Assembly: GCA_942493305.1 (NCBI GenBank)
Contig: OW818686.1
Coordinates: 62,001 to 126,000 of the forward strand
DNA: 64,000 nt
Direction of reading: 5' to 3'
DNA from: UBA7672 sp030824255
GTDB taxonomy: Bacteria; Pseudomonadota; Alphaproteobacteria; Caulobacterales; Hyphomonadaceae
Shown here: positions 1 to 8,035 of the stretch, one piece after another
Position numbering within the stretch: the stretch's first letter is position 1
Layout of the letters: each line of letters opens with the position of its first letter
Position numbers and translations under genes: made by a program
The notes under the pieces: model-generated
What the model saw: the letters and a program-made list of their open reading frames with translations, nothing else
What the model was told of the DNA's origin: nothing
Databases searched by the model: none

Positions 1-37
1 GGGGACATTAGGGGCGACTCCCGCCTGAAATCCAGCC

Positions 38-616
38 TCACGTCTCCAGTTCGACATCCCAGTAAAGATAGTCGAGCCAAGTGCCGTGCAGGTGGTGGGG
101 CGGGAATTTGCGGCCCTGCTCCTGGAGTTGGAAGGTGGTGGGGCGGTGGGGGCGGTGGCGGGGGTGCATGTTGATCTCGTGCGCCATCCGGCCGCCTTTC
201 CGCAGGTTGCAGGGGCTGCACGCGGCGACGATGTTCTCCCAGCTTGTCCGCCCGCCTTTCGAGCGGGGGATGAGGTGGTCGAAGGTGAGGTCTTCGTGGG
301 AGCCGCAGTAGACGCACTTGAACCCGTCACGCAGGAACACGTTGAAGCGCGTGAAAGCCGGCTGGCGGTCCTGTTTCACGAATTCGCGCAGCGCGATGAC
401 GGACGGGAGCCGCATGGTGATCGACGGCGAGTGGACGTACTCATCGTATTCCGCGATCACGTCGACCCGTTCGAGGAAGACGGATTTCACCACCTCCTGC
501 CATGGCCACAGCGAGAGCGGATAGTACGACAGGGGACGGAAATCGGCGTTGAGAACGAGGGCGGGCCACCCATTCTGAGCGAAGGACGGCGGCGCTTGCG
601 TAACTAGCTGGGTCAT
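38..616 (-). CDS. HNH endonuclease family protein
   Basis: A 192-residue protein with a complete HNH (His-Me finger) nuclease module in its second half. Visible residues are a first zinc pair C101/C104 (CVYC), the D113-H114 catalytic core, N128, and a second zinc pair C133/C136 (CSPC). The N-terminal ~90 residues match the usual extension of the stand-alone bacterial HNH proteins that are common in alphaproteobacterial chromosomes. Such proteins are predicted metal-dependent DNA nucleases; the cellular role of this subgroup is not settled. It is monocistronic: its start faces a 323-bp gap. No restriction methylase, phage or toxin partner lies beside it, so a housekeeping or repair role is more likely than defence, but that is inference. 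Confidence 0.9.
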   Translation of the reverse strand: MTQLVTQAPPSFAQNGWPALVLNADFRPLSYYPLSLWPWQEVVKSVFLERVDVIAEYDEYVHSPSITMRLPSVIALREFVKQDRQPAFTRFNVFLRDGFKCVYCGSHEDLTFDHLIPRSKGGRTSWENIVAACSPCNLRKGGRMAHEINMHPRHRPHRPTTFQLQEQGRKFPPHHLHGTWLDYLYWDVELET

Positions 617-939
617 GTGTACCCGTCATCTTCGACAGGTCAGGCAAGTGCCAAATGCCGGACCCGTCCGGTTCCCCAACCGCGCCACATGGCTCCAGCG
701 ACCGGGGTGATCGATTCTGTCTCATAACATCGTGACAGGGGGGCGACATGGCAAGCCCTGACGTCATGACAGCGCGGAAACCCCTGAAAACTGACGCCGG
801 AGCGCATCACGCGCTCAGCAGCTGCGCGCATGATGCGCGCTGCCAATTCAGGAGCGGGCCTTCCTCGGGGGTGATGCGGCGGGAGGCCAGCCTGTGTGGC
901 GCGATCCGCCGGCTTCGCCGGGGCAGGACTTGAGCGGTG
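617..939. other. Gene-free gap with an inverted repeat
   Basis: This is the 5' side of the HNH nuclease gene and the 3' side of the AlkA-like gene, both on the minus strand. No open frame here looks like a protein. The only structure I see is the inverted repeat at 802-838. The HNH promoter should lie near 620-740, but I could not pick convincing -35/-10 boxes. Confidence 0.5.
802..838 (-). terminator. Inverted repeat, possible terminator
   Basis: The arms GCGCATCACGCGC (802-814) and GCGCGCATGATGCGC (824-838) are near-perfect reverse complements with a short loop. The repeat lies about 100 nt downstream of the AlkA-like gene on the minus strand. The tract beyond it on that strand holds only a short T run (CAGTTTTCAGG), so this is a weak terminator candidate, or just a palindrome. 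Confidence 0.35.
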
Positions 940-1617
940 TCACGCCCCGCCGCGTTGTTCCTCGCGGACGGCGTTGATGTAAGCCCAGAGCATGTGGGCG
1001 GCCACGCCGCGATAGGGACGCCAGCGTTCGCCGGTTTTCAGGAATTTCTTCGGGTCGTGACGTTTCTTCTCGTTGGTGATCATGCGGTAGGCCTCGCTGA
1101 GGCCGATGTCGGCGTGGGGGAAGACATCCCAGCGGCCGAGGCAGAACATCAGGTAGACGTCCGCAGTCCAGGGGCCGATGCCCTTCACGGCGACGAGTTC
1201 GGCCTGGGCGTCGGCGTCGGTGGCCCTGGCGACGCGGCGCAGGTTCAGCGAACCGCTGGTGACGGCTTCCGCGATGGAGCGGATATGCGCGATCTTGGGA
1301 CGGGAGAGGCCGCAGGTGCGCAGGGCGTCGAAGTCGGCCTCGAGGATGGCGGCGGGTGTGACCTTGCCGACGAGCGTCTCCACCCTGCCCCAGATCGTGC
1401 CGGCAGCCTTGGTCGAGAGTTGCTGGTAGGCGATGATGCGGGCCAGCCCGGCATAATCGCCCTGCCGCGTGCGCCATTCGGGAACGCCAACGCGCTCATG
1501 CGCTGCGGCGATCGTCTCGCAGGATTTGGCGAGGTGTTTCACGGCCCGTCTCAGCTGCTTCGCGTCGGTGACGTCAAGCTGGATGATCGCGGGGGCCTTG
1601 GGTGTGGGTTTTGGCAT
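940..1617 (-). CDS. DNA-3-methyladenine glycosylase II (AlkA-like, HhH-GPD)
   Basis: A 225-residue base-excision-repair glycosylase of the HhH-GPD superfamily. It should remove 3-methyladenine and other alkylated bases from DNA, leaving an abasic site. The helix-hairpin-helix is at about residues 143-152 (VKGIGPWTA) and is followed at the expected distance by the catalytic aspartate D170 in FPHADIGL. There is no C-terminal Cys4 iron-sulfur cluster of the Nth/MutY kind, which supports the AlkA group. The length matches single-domain bacterial AlkA proteins; there is no Ada fusion. It is transcribed away from the inverted-repeat element at 1728-1834 and has no operon partner. Confidence 0.9.
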   Translation of the reverse strand: MPKPTPKAPAIIQLDVTDAKQLRRAVKHLAKSCETIAAAHERVGVPEWRTRQGDYAGLARIIAYQQLSTKAAGTIWGRVETLVGKVTPAAILEADFDALRTCGLSRPKIAHIRSIAEAVTSGSLNLRRVARATDADAQAELVAVKGIGPWTADVYLMFCLGRWDVFPHADIGLSEAYRMITNEKKRHDPKKFLKTGERWRPYRGVAAHMLWAYINAVREEQRGGA

Positions 1618-1727
1618 GGGGAGAGAGTTTCACCGGGCGGAGTCGCGTGCAAGCGGGTGAGCCAGGGGATGCTGACGGAGGGTGACAGCAGGCTTTGCGG
1701 GCTTCGGGATGGCGTTTGCGAAACTCC

Positions 1728-1834
1728 CGCTTGTCATCCCGGGCGAGCGCAGCGAGAACCGGGAACCATCGAGAGGCTGTCGTGCGCTCGCAATGGGTCC
1801 CGGACAGCGCTGCGCGCTTCCGGGATGACAAGCG
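1728..1834. repeat. ~107-bp imperfect inverted repeat in an intergenic region
   Basis: The outer arms are perfect 15-mers: CGCTTGTCATCCCGG at 1728-1742 and its reverse complement at 1820-1834. The complementarity continues inward with small gaps to about 1766 and 1794, so the whole element can fold into one long hairpin. The TCATCCCGG...CCGGGATGA pattern is typical of dispersed intergenic palindromes in alphaproteobacterial genomes. No second full copy is present in this window. It lies between the AlkA-like gene and the small coiled-coil gene. Confidence 0.8.
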
Positions 1835-1865
1835 GTGTGCGGCGCGACAGATTTGGAAGAACGCC

Positions 1866-2045
1866 ATGGCCAAGCAATCCCCCATCCGGAAACTGCGTCG
1901 CGACCGGTCGCGCCTTGAGCAGGAGCTGGCCCTCGCGCAGGGCACGGACGATGCGGCGGCCATTCCGGTGCTCAAGAAGAAGATCAGCGATCTCGACAAG
2001 GAGATCGCCGCGCTTGAGACGAAGCGGGCGGCCGAGGGCGCCTAA
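1866..2045 (+). CDS. Small coiled-coil protein, function unknown
   Basis: A 59-residue, highly charged protein. After a basic N-terminus (MAKQSPIRKLRRDRSR) it has heptad-like spacing of Leu/Ile (LEQELALA, IPVLKKKISDLDKEIAALE), so it is very probably a short coiled coil. An open frame extends upstream to 1695, but that extension translates the inverted-repeat element and is implausible. The ATG at 1866 lies 31 bp after the repeat. No Shine-Dalgarno is obvious directly upstream (GGAAGAACGCC is the best fit). Function is unknown. It ends only 6 bp before the convergent AHSA1 gene. Confidence 0.6.
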   Translation: MAKQSPIRKLRRDRSRLEQELALAQGTDDAAAIPVLKKKISDLDKEIAALETKRAAEGA

Positions 2046-2051
2046 GCGAAG

Positions 2052-2528
2052 CTATTCCAAATACGCGGCGAGGTTTGCGAGCGAGGAGCGGATTCCCTCG
2101 TCGTGGCTGTCGCCGTCGATGCCGGGCGGCACATCCTCGCAGCGGACATGGACGCGGGTTGCGCCATCTTCAGGCGTGAAGGTCCATGTGACCCGCATGG
2201 TCCCGGCGAAGGCAGGATCATCCGACTGGAAGACGCTCGACTGTTCGACCCGCTCGCCCGGGACGAGCGCCTCGAAGCGGCCTTCCACGACATCCGATCC
2301 ATCGCCCGCCTTGCCCTGCTCTCCAGAGCCTTCAGCATAGACGAGCGCCATCCGGTAACGGCCGCCGGGACGTGGCTCGAAGGTTTCGATGCGGCCTGTC
2401 ATGCCTTCGGGCGGCATCCATGCGGCCAAGGCGGCGGGATCGACGAAGGCGGCATAGATCCTGTCCGGCGTCGCGCGTATGAGCCGATCGGCTTCGTCGA
2501 TGACGGGATGAGTGGATGTGCGCGTCAT
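2052..2528 (-). CDS. SRPBCC / AHSA1-family protein
   Basis: A 158-residue protein of the AHSA1 branch of the START/SRPBCC fold. These proteins have a deep hydrophobic cavity; some activate Hsp90-like chaperones, others have unknown ligands. Family hallmarks are visible: an N-terminal strand then TPDRIYAAFVDPAALAAWM, the PGGRYRM turn, a central FTPEDGATRVHV strand and a C-terminal helix. I start it at MTRTS (2528) because an upstream alternative at 2552 only adds MLRPMLGC. It lies 48 bp downstream of the BLUF gene on the same strand and may be cotranscribed with it. Its substrate cannot be told from sequence. Confidence 0.85.
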   Translation of the reverse strand: MTRTSTHPVIDEADRLIRATPDRIYAAFVDPAALAAWMPPEGMTGRIETFEPRPGGRYRMALVYAEGSGEQGKAGDGSDVVEGRFEALVPGERVEQSSVFQSDDPAFAGTMRVTWTFTPEDGATRVHVRCEDVPPGIDGDSHDEGIRSSLANLAAYLE

Positions 2529-2576
2529 GCATCCGAGCATAGGGCGCAACACAGAGACGGCAATGTTACGACGCGA

Positions 2577-3011
2577 TCAGGCGGGACGGACGGCCGCGAA
2601 GGCTGCCAGAAAATCGGAGAGGCCGTGTTCGCCTGCCATGGCGGGACGCACAGCGACGGCCTTGCGAAGATCTGAGAAGGCCTGCTTCTCGCCGGGGCTG
2701 AGATTGCGCGCGGCGACAAAGTGCATTGGGGAACTTTCGAAGGCGCGCGACTCAGCGGGGCCGGATTCCAGAACTGCGATGCCAGAGTGGCGACGGTCGC
2801 GGCGGATCTTTTCCATCAGGCTCATGACGCCGGCGGCGGGACCTTCGAGGACCTGCAGGAAGACGCCTTCATAGAACAGCATGAGGCCGGTGACGCCGGC
2901 GCCTGCATTGGCTGATTTCGCGCGGAGATAAATGCGGTCGAGCTCTTCAGCTCGCAGCACGCCGACGGCGGTGCTCATGTAGACGACGCGATAGAGCGAC
3001 CCGGACTGCAT
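2577..3011 (-). CDS. BLUF-domain blue-light sensor
   Basis: A 144-residue stand-alone BLUF protein, a FAD-binding blue-light photoreceptor. The three residues of the flavin hydrogen-bond network are all in place: Y11 (VVYMS), N35 (SANAG) and Q53 (FLQVLEG), equivalent to AppA Y21, N45 and Q63. The RRDRRHS stretch also matches AppA closely. At the semiconserved Trp/Met site the Trp position is Ser and the Met is kept (SSPMHF), a common variant. The C-terminal ~45 residues form a short helical cap and no output domain is fused, so it must signal through a partner protein. The AHSA1 gene lies directly downstream. Confidence 0.93.
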   Translation of the reverse strand: MQSGSLYRVVYMSTAVGVLRAEELDRIYLRAKSANAGAGVTGLMLFYEGVFLQVLEGPAAGVMSLMEKIRRDRRHSGIAVLESGPAESRAFESSPMHFVAARNLSPGEKQAFSDLRKAVAVRPAMAGEHGLSDFLAAFAAVRPA

Positions 3012-3125
3012 GCGTGCCTCCGTTCATCCGATTGAGAGGATGCGCCTTCAATGGTGAATGGGAAATTAGCGTTTGTGTCACACTGCGGTTCCGTACCGAT
3101 GTGTGTCGCGCACGCAACCGCAGGG

Positions 3126-3878
3126 TCAGGCGCTGCTTTTGTCGGCGGAGAGTTCCGCGACGCCGTGCGCGAGCGTGATCGTGACGGTGTCGCCCTCCCC
3201 CGTGACGCGCTCGGGGCGCCAGCGGCGCTGGAAGGCGCGGACGACGGCGGCCGTGGCCTCGTCAAACACGCTGGTGACATGAAGCTTGTAGCCGATGCGC
3301 TGCAGGTCTCGCTGGAACTCTTCCACGGTCATTCCGGCGTCGCCCATCGCCGCGCCGTGCATCATCCAGGGTTCCGGACGCTGCGGCTCCGGCCACAGGC
3401 CGACGCCGGCTTCGGCGAAGCGCTTCCACGGGAACAACTCGCCGGGATCTTCCTTGCGGTCGGGCGCGATGTCGGAATGCGCAACGATGTTGGGCTGGGG
3501 GATGAACCAGCGCGAGCGGATGCCCTGGCAGAGTTCGAGGACGGCGGCGAGCTGCGGCTCGGTGAAGGGACGATAGCCCCATTCATGGCCGGGGTTCACG
3601 ATCTCGATGCCGATGGAGCGGGAGTTGAGATCCTCGCGGCCACGCCATGAACTGCGGCCAGCGTGCCAGGCGCGTTTTTCTTCGGGGACGAGGACGAAGA
3701 TGCGGCCGTCTTCTTCGACCATGTAGTGGGCGGAGACGCGGGGCTCGCGGTCTTCCTGCAGGCGGGCAAGCGCGGAGGGGCCGTCCTGCATTCCGGTATA
3801 GTGCAGGACCAGCATGTCGAGCGGGTGTTGCCGCTCGTTGAAATTGGGGCTGGGGGCCGGGATCAGGGTCAGACTCAT
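3126..3878 (-). CDS. N-acetylmuramoyl-L-alanine amidase (AmpD/AmiD-like)
   Basis: A 250-residue amidase_2 zinc enzyme that cleaves the bond between N-acetylmuramic acid and L-alanine in murein or anhydro-muropeptides. Zinc ligands are H26 (LVLHYTG), H134 (VAHSDIAP) and D144 (RKEDPG), with K142 at the usual catalytic lysine position. Residues ~180-235 carry a small helical repeat (EEFQRDLQRIGY...AFQRRWRP) typical of the peptidoglycan-binding PG_binding_1 fold, which makes it closer to AmiD than to short AmpD. There is no clear signal peptide, so a cytoplasmic recycling role is possible. Its start overlaps the stop of the upstream EamA gene by four bases (ATGA), so the two are translationally coupled. 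Confidence 0.92.
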   Translation of the reverse strand: MSLTLIPAPSPNFNERQHPLDMLVLHYTGMQDGPSALARLQEDREPRVSAHYMVEEDGRIFVLVPEEKRAWHAGRSSWRGREDLNSRSIGIEIVNPGHEWGYRPFTEPQLAAVLELCQGIRSRWFIPQPNIVAHSDIAPDRKEDPGELFPWKRFAEAGVGLWPEPQRPEPWMMHGAAMGDAGMTVEEFQRDLQRIGYKLHVTSVFDEATAAVVRAFQRRWRPERVTGEGDTVTITLAHGVAELSADKSSA

Positions 3879-4768
3879 GGACCGATCTTGTCGCCAACGG
3901 AGGCTTCAGGGAAGCGCCGGTTGCGGCGGACACCGATGATACCGACGCCGGCCAGGGCCATGATGCCGCCCACAACCATTTGCCAGGTGACGGATTCGCC
4001 GAGGAACGCGACGCCCAGGAAGACGGCCATGACGGGCGTCATCAGAGTGAGCGGCGACAGGAGCGTGACGTCGTACTGCTTGATCAGGCGGTAGAAATTG
4101 CCATGGGCAAAGATGGACACGCCCAGCACCGCGAAGATGCTGGAGGCGTAGACGCGCCAGTCGAGCGCGGCGTAGGCGTCGGCCTGCCCTGTCTCCCAGA
4201 TGAGCGACATCAGGGCGAGCGGCAGGATGGAGAAGAGGCCGATCCACGCCTGCAGGCGCATGGCGGGCATGGGCTCGATGCGCTTCATCAGGATGTTGGC
4301 GATAGCGCCGCAGAGCGCCGCGCCGATGAGGTAAACCGCGCCGATCGTGAGCGAGAACTGGGCGGGATCGATCATGATGATCATCACGCCGACAAAAGCG
4401 AGCACGATGCCGGACGTGCGCCAGATGCCGATCTGCTCCTTCAGGAAGATGATCGATAGGATTGTCGTGAAGGGCACGCCGAGTTGTCCGATCACGGCGG
4501 CGACGCCGGCGGTGGAGGTGGCGAGGCCGAGAAACAGCAGGCCGAAGTGGAACCCGGCCATGCCCATGGCGATGAGGAACATCATGCCGATCTGGCGCGG
4601 CGCGGGCAGCAGGAAGGGCGCGAGTATGGCGGCGAGCAGCGTGACGCGAACGGCGGCGAAGAACAGCGGCGGCACGTCGCCCGTCGTCACCGTCCAGCGG
4701 GTGATGACGAGGTTGAGCGCCCAGAACAGGCACACGGCGACGAGCAGCGCAAAGTCCGCGGGTTTCAT
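3875..4768 (-). CDS. EamA/DMT-family transporter
   Basis: A 297-residue inner-membrane protein with ten predicted transmembrane segments in two repeated EamA halves, the drug/metabolite transporter layout. The first helix is ADFALLVAVCLFWALNLVITRW and the second repeat begins near LTIGAVYLIGAALCGAIANI. The frame is open to 4891, but the extra 41 residues are hydrophilic and Pro/Arg-rich. The ATG at 4768 places the first membrane helix at the N-terminus, as in the family. Substrates of EamA proteins (amino acids, metabolites, drugs) cannot be predicted here. The stop codon overlaps the amidase start. Confidence 0.88.
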   Translation of the reverse strand: MKPADFALLVAVCLFWALNLVITRWTVTTGDVPPLFFAAVRVTLLAAILAPFLLPAPRQIGMMFLIAMGMAGFHFGLLFLGLATSTAGVAAVIGQLGVPFTTILSIIFLKEQIGIWRTSGIVLAFVGVMIIMIDPAQFSLTIGAVYLIGAALCGAIANILMKRIEPMPAMRLQAWIGLFSILPLALMSLIWETGQADAYAALDWRVYASSIFAVLGVSIFAHGNFYRLIKQYDVTLLSPLTLMTPVMAVFLGVAFLGESVTWQMVVGGIMALAGVGIIGVRRNRRFPEASVGDKIGP

Positions 4769-4950
4769 GGCCCCGGGTTCCTGACTGGGAGTGGTGTGGG
4801 AATTAGTCGCCCCGCGGTGGTGTCGCGCCGCGGGCGATGATGCGCAAGGGTTTGGGTCGCGACAATTTGGGGGCAGCCCCCCATCAGCCATACGTCACCC
4901 GCCCTCCACGAGGCAGGACATGACCGCGTGATCAGGCAAAAAGCGGTTGG

Positions 4951-5229
4951 CTAGAGTTCGATTACCCAGCCGTCGGCGGTGCGGCGGGCCTCAAGCGGCT
5001 GGGACGTGTCCGGAGCCGGGGCGCGCTTGTTGCGGCGGGGCCGGGTCAGCGACAGGAAGATGGCCGCGATGGCGAGCATGATGCCGATGAAGGTCGTGGC
5101 GATCAGGGCGGCTAGCGCGGCAACCATCAGGAAAAGCCCGAAGCCCACCTTGGCGACGAAGCCGAATACCCGCTGAAGCGCCGTCATGAAGCGCGTTCCC
5201 AAATGGGTCTGGCCAAACGTGTCGGTCAT
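4951..5229 (-). CDS. Small membrane protein, unknown function
   Basis: A 92-residue protein with one long hydrophobic stretch at about residues 20-60 (FVAKVGFGLFLMV..., then FIGIMLAIAAIFLSL) that can form two closely packed transmembrane helices. A basic, cytoplasmic-type tail follows (RPRRNKRAP). A GGGAG ribosome-binding site sits about 8 nt before the ATG at 5229, which supports translation. I recognise no family. It lies between the EamA permease and the TerB/DnaJ gene, all on the minus strand but with separate gaps. Confidence 0.65.
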   Translation of the reverse strand: MTDTFGQTHLGTRFMTALQRVFGFVAKVGFGLFLMVAALAALIATTFIGIMLAIAAIFLSLTRPRRNKRAPAPDTSQPLEARRTADGWVIEL

Positions 5230-5275
5230 GCCGGGGCTCCCTATGACTTAAAAGGTGCGCCCGTTGACCCGAAAG

Positions 5276-5983
5276 TCAATCGGCCCGGATGAGAAAACCC
5301 CGATCGGCGCGGATTCTCGCATACGCCGTGGTTATCGCGGCCGACTTTTCGTGCGCCACCGGCTCGTATTCACGCGGGGCGGACTTGGAGGCAGCCATCG
5401 TGTCCGGATGATTTTCCAGCATCAGCTTGCGGTAAGCTGCCCGAACTTCATCGAACGGCGCGTCGTTGGCGACCCCGAGCACGAGATAGGGATCATCCGC
5501 TTCGGGACCGAGATGACTGGCCCGGATGCGCCGGAACCGGTCCTCCGAGAAGCCGAAATAACCCGAGACGCTGAGCAGGTACTCCTGCTCCTCGGCCGTG
5601 ATCGTGCCGTCGGAGGCGGCGATACGGAACAGGCCATCGAGCACGCCTTCAAGCAGGCAGGGGCGATGGCTGTAGCGCTTGGCGATGCGGCGCGCGTAGG
5701 ATTCGTAACCCAGCACGGTTTGCCGCGCGAGGTTGAAGACACGGCTCATCGCCGCTTCGTCGCCCGGCGCGACACGGAAGACGCGCGAGAACATCGCGAC
5801 TTCATCCGTCGTCACCAGGCCATCTGCTTTCGCGAGTTTCGCGCCGAGACCGATGATCGCTGCCGTGAAATCGACATCATCCGGATCGGGCGTGCACGAC
5901 GGCAACGCCACGTCCGTGCCCGCGTCATCGTCGGGCTCGAACGCGCGGCGCGCCCGCGACGACAGATGGGACCAGATGCTCAT
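5276..5983 (-). CDS. TerB/DnaJ-domain protein (DjlA-like)
   Basis: A 235-residue co-chaperone-type protein. Residues ~35-150 form an all-helical TerB-like domain (ADGLVTTDEVAMFSRVF; AASDGTITAEEQEYLL) with two acidic repeats. Residues ~165-235 form a C-terminal J domain with the HPD tripeptide (LENHPD) needed to stimulate DnaK ATPase. The order matches DjlA, but DjlA's N-terminal membrane anchor is missing, so this protein is probably cytosolic, as in many alphaproteobacteria. It probably links DnaK to a specific client or surface process. It stands alone. Confidence 0.88.
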   Translation of the reverse strand: MSIWSHLSSRARRAFEPDDDAGTDVALPSCTPDPDDVDFTAAIIGLGAKLAKADGLVTTDEVAMFSRVFRVAPGDEAAMSRVFNLARQTVLGYESYARRIAKRYSHRPCLLEGVLDGLFRIAASDGTITAEEQEYLLSVSGYFGFSEDRFRRIRASHLGPEADDPYLVLGVANDAPFDEVRAAYRKLMLENHPDTMAASKSAPREYEPVAHEKSAAITTAYARIRADRGFLIRAD

Positions 5984-6193
5984 TGCGAGTCAGCTTCTAG
6001 CGTTCCCGAGGCCCGGCGCAAATGGGACTCAGCTCAGGGGCTTGGAATGCCGGAGAGGCTCACCAAATAACATGAGCACCCGGACCCCCCCCCTGTCTCC
6101 GGGAGTAGTAGACGGACAGCAGACCAGACCAGAGTTTCAAGTTTCTTCCCCGGCGATCTAGTCCCCCCACGTCCCCCCGCCGGGATGAAAGCG

Positions 6194-6222
6194 TCGGCGC
6201 CGCCCGCAAGGAGCGGCGCCGA
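6194..6222 (-). terminator. Terminator hairpin after the RhlE helicase gene
   Basis: A perfect 10-bp GC-rich stem (TCGGCGCCGC 6194-6203 with GCGGCGCCGA 6213-6222, nine-base loop) lies just past the stop of the helicase gene. On the minus strand only a weak T-rich tail follows (CGCTTTC). A TTGCTTTT tract flanks the other side, so it could also work in the plus direction. Confidence 0.55.
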
Positions 6223-6234
6223 TTGCTTTTCAGC

Positions 6235-7830
6235 CTACTGGTTCGACAGATGCTTCATCAGATCTGACGCAGCCGTGACCGGCCCCGACACGCGACCAGC
6301 AGACACGTTCAACACGTCTCCGCGAGCGGCTGCCTGTTGACCCTTGCGGTGCGGCTTGGCTCCGCGCGGTGTTTGACCATTGGCGTTCTGGGGCGATTGC
6401 GGCGCGCCGTTGCGCGGGCCTGCATTGCCGCGGCCTTCGCCGCCAACCTTGCCCGGCCCACGACCGCGACGATTGCGGTTCTGACGGCCTTCGGCGCCCG
6501 CCTCGCCTTCAGCGCGCTGGCCTTGCGGACGCGGAGCGCGCTTGTCGCCAAGCGCTTCCGGGCGACGATCATTGCGGCGCGGCTTCTGCTGCTGCTGACG
6601 ACGCGGTTGCGCCTCGCTGCGGGTATCCGTGCTGGCGCCGCGCTTTTCTTCGGCGTTGGCGTTGGCCGTAAGCTGGGCCAGCGCCGGGTCGTTGCGGCGA
6701 TCCTTGGACGGGATTTTCTGGCGCGTCACACGCTCGATGTCACGCAACAGGGAACGTTCGTCCTCGGCGCAGAACGCCACGGCGGAACCATCCTTGCCAG
6801 CGCGGGCCGTACGGCCGATGCGGTGAACGTATTGCTCCGGCACATCAGGCAGTTCGAACTGAACCACGTGGCTGACCGACGAGATGTCGATGCCACGCGC
6901 GGCGATATCGGTCGCCACGAGCGCGCGGACGCTGCCCGCCTTGAATGCGGCCAGCGATTTCTCGCGCTGGGCCTGGCTCTTGTTGCCGTGGATCGCAGCC
7001 GAGGCGACGCCCCCGCCTTCGAGCATGCGTGTGACCTTGTCGGCGCCGCGCTTGGTGCGCGTGAACACCAGCACACGGCTGAAGTTCGGATTGGCGAAGA
7101 GTTCGGTGAGCAGGCCGCGCTTGCGACCGGCTTCGACGAAGACGACTTCCTGGTTGATGCGCTCCACCGTCGTCGCCTGCGGCGTGACGGAGACTTTCAG
7201 CGGATCGTTGAGCAGCTCTTTCGTGAGCTTCTCGATTTCCGACGGCATGGTGGCCGAGAAGAACAGGTTCTGACGCTGTTTCGGCAGGTGGCGGATGATG
7301 CGACGGATCGGGTCAATGAAGCCCATGTCCAGCATCTGGTCGGCTTCATCGAGCACGAAGATTTCGAGTTGCGACAGGTCTGCGTCACGCTCGCTCAGGT
7401 GATCGAGCAGGCGGCCGGGAGCGGCGACCACGATGTCGACGCCGCGCGCCAGCGCCTGGCGCTGCGGGCCATGGCCCACGCCGCCGAACACGGTGATGAC
7501 GCTGAAGCCAAGCTTCGAGCCATAGGCTTTGAAGTTTTCAGCGATCTGCGTTGCCAGTTCGCGCGTCGGCGAGAGGATGAGCGCACGGCAGCCGCGCTTC
7601 GGCGCCGGCTTCCGGTTGGCCGCGAGGCGGTGAAGGATGGGGAGAGCAAAGGCGGCGGTCTTGCCGGTGCCGGTCTGGGCGATGCCGAGCAGGTCGCGGC
7701 CTGCCATGACGCCAGGGATTGCCTGTTCCTGGATGGGCGTGGGCTGGGTGTAGCCCTTGGTCGCGAGCGCCTCGACGATCGAAGCGTTGAGACCGAAGTC
7801 CGTAAATTGGGTCAAAAAATGCACTTTCAC
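6235..7830 (-). CDS. rhlE: DEAD-box ATP-dependent RNA helicase (RhlE type)
   Basis: A 531-residue DEAD-box helicase that unwinds short RNA duplexes in ribosome assembly or mRNA decay. All motifs are present: Q motif around residues 30-35 (TPIQEQ), Walker A AQTGTGKT at 51-58, DEAD at 161-164, SAT at 192-194 and motif VI HRIGRTAR at 336-343. From about residue 395 the tail is a long, low-complexity Arg/Gln/Gly/Asn stretch, the RNA-binding tail typical of alphaproteobacterial RhlE proteins. The frame on the opposite strand is open for 548 codons only as a shadow of this composition. A good promoter lies about 180 bp upstream, leaving a leader of roughly 170 nt, a feature often linked to cold or growth control of helicases. 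Confidence 0.95.
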   Translation of the reverse strand: MKVHFLTQFTDFGLNASIVEALATKGYTQPTPIQEQAIPGVMAGRDLLGIAQTGTGKTAAFALPILHRLAANRKPAPKRGCRALILSPTRELATQIAENFKAYGSKLGFSVITVFGGVGHGPQRQALARGVDIVVAAPGRLLDHLSERDADLSQLEIFVLDEADQMLDMGFIDPIRRIIRHLPKQRQNLFFSATMPSEIEKLTKELLNDPLKVSVTPQATTVERINQEVVFVEAGRKRGLLTELFANPNFSRVLVFTRTKRGADKVTRMLEGGGVASAAIHGNKSQAQREKSLAAFKAGSVRALVATDIAARGIDISSVSHVVQFELPDVPEQYVHRIGRTARAGKDGSAVAFCAEDERSLLRDIERVTRQKIPSKDRRNDPALAQLTANANAEEKRGASTDTRSEAQPRRQQQQKPRRNDRRPEALGDKRAPRPQGQRAEGEAGAEGRQNRNRRGRGPGKVGGEGRGNAGPRNGAPQSPQNANGQTPRGAKPHRKGQQAAARGDVLNVSAGRVSGPVTAASDLMKHLSNQ

Positions 7831-7982
7831 ATGCGCGCACGCGGACGCCCGTTCATGCGGGTCCGCCTAGGCGCTTCTTTTATGGGAAAGCCCGGCGTGT
7901 GCGGGCGTTCATGCGATCTCTTCAGAGCGCTCAACGGGCCGGGACCTCCTCAGAGAACCCTCACGCAGCCTGAGCGCCGATA

Positions 7983-8000
7983 GCGTTCTTATGAGAACGC
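7983..8000 (-). other. Hairpin near the predicted 5' end of the rhlE mRNA
   Basis: GCGTTCT (7983-7989), a TATG loop and AGAACGC (7994-8000) form a perfect 7-bp stem. It falls within the first nucleotides downstream of the predicted rhlE promoter. A 5'-terminal stem could protect the message or control its stability. No T run follows, so it is not a terminator. Confidence 0.5.
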
Positions 8001-8006
8001 GAGGGC

Positions 8007-8035
8007 CATATCGGGGTCAAAACCCTTAAAGTCAA
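8007..8035 (-). promoter_or_regulatory. Predicted sigma-70-type promoter of rhlE
   Basis: Read on the minus strand: a -35 box TTGACT (8035-8030), a 17-bp spacer, and a -10-like box GATATG (8012-8007). Transcription would start near 8000 and run towards rhlE at 7830. The spacing is ideal and the -35 is close to consensus; the -10 is weaker. Confidence 0.55.

Noticed and set aside
38..616. HNH nuclease as part of a defence or restriction system
   Set aside because: No methylase, helicase, toxin or phage gene lies nearby; stand-alone HNH proteins of this type are common core genes.
6337..7983. 548-codon open frame antisense to the RhlE helicase
   Set aside because: A shadow of the high-GC coding strand: it lacks domains, its composition follows the opposite frame, and the helicase motifs are perfect on the minus strand.
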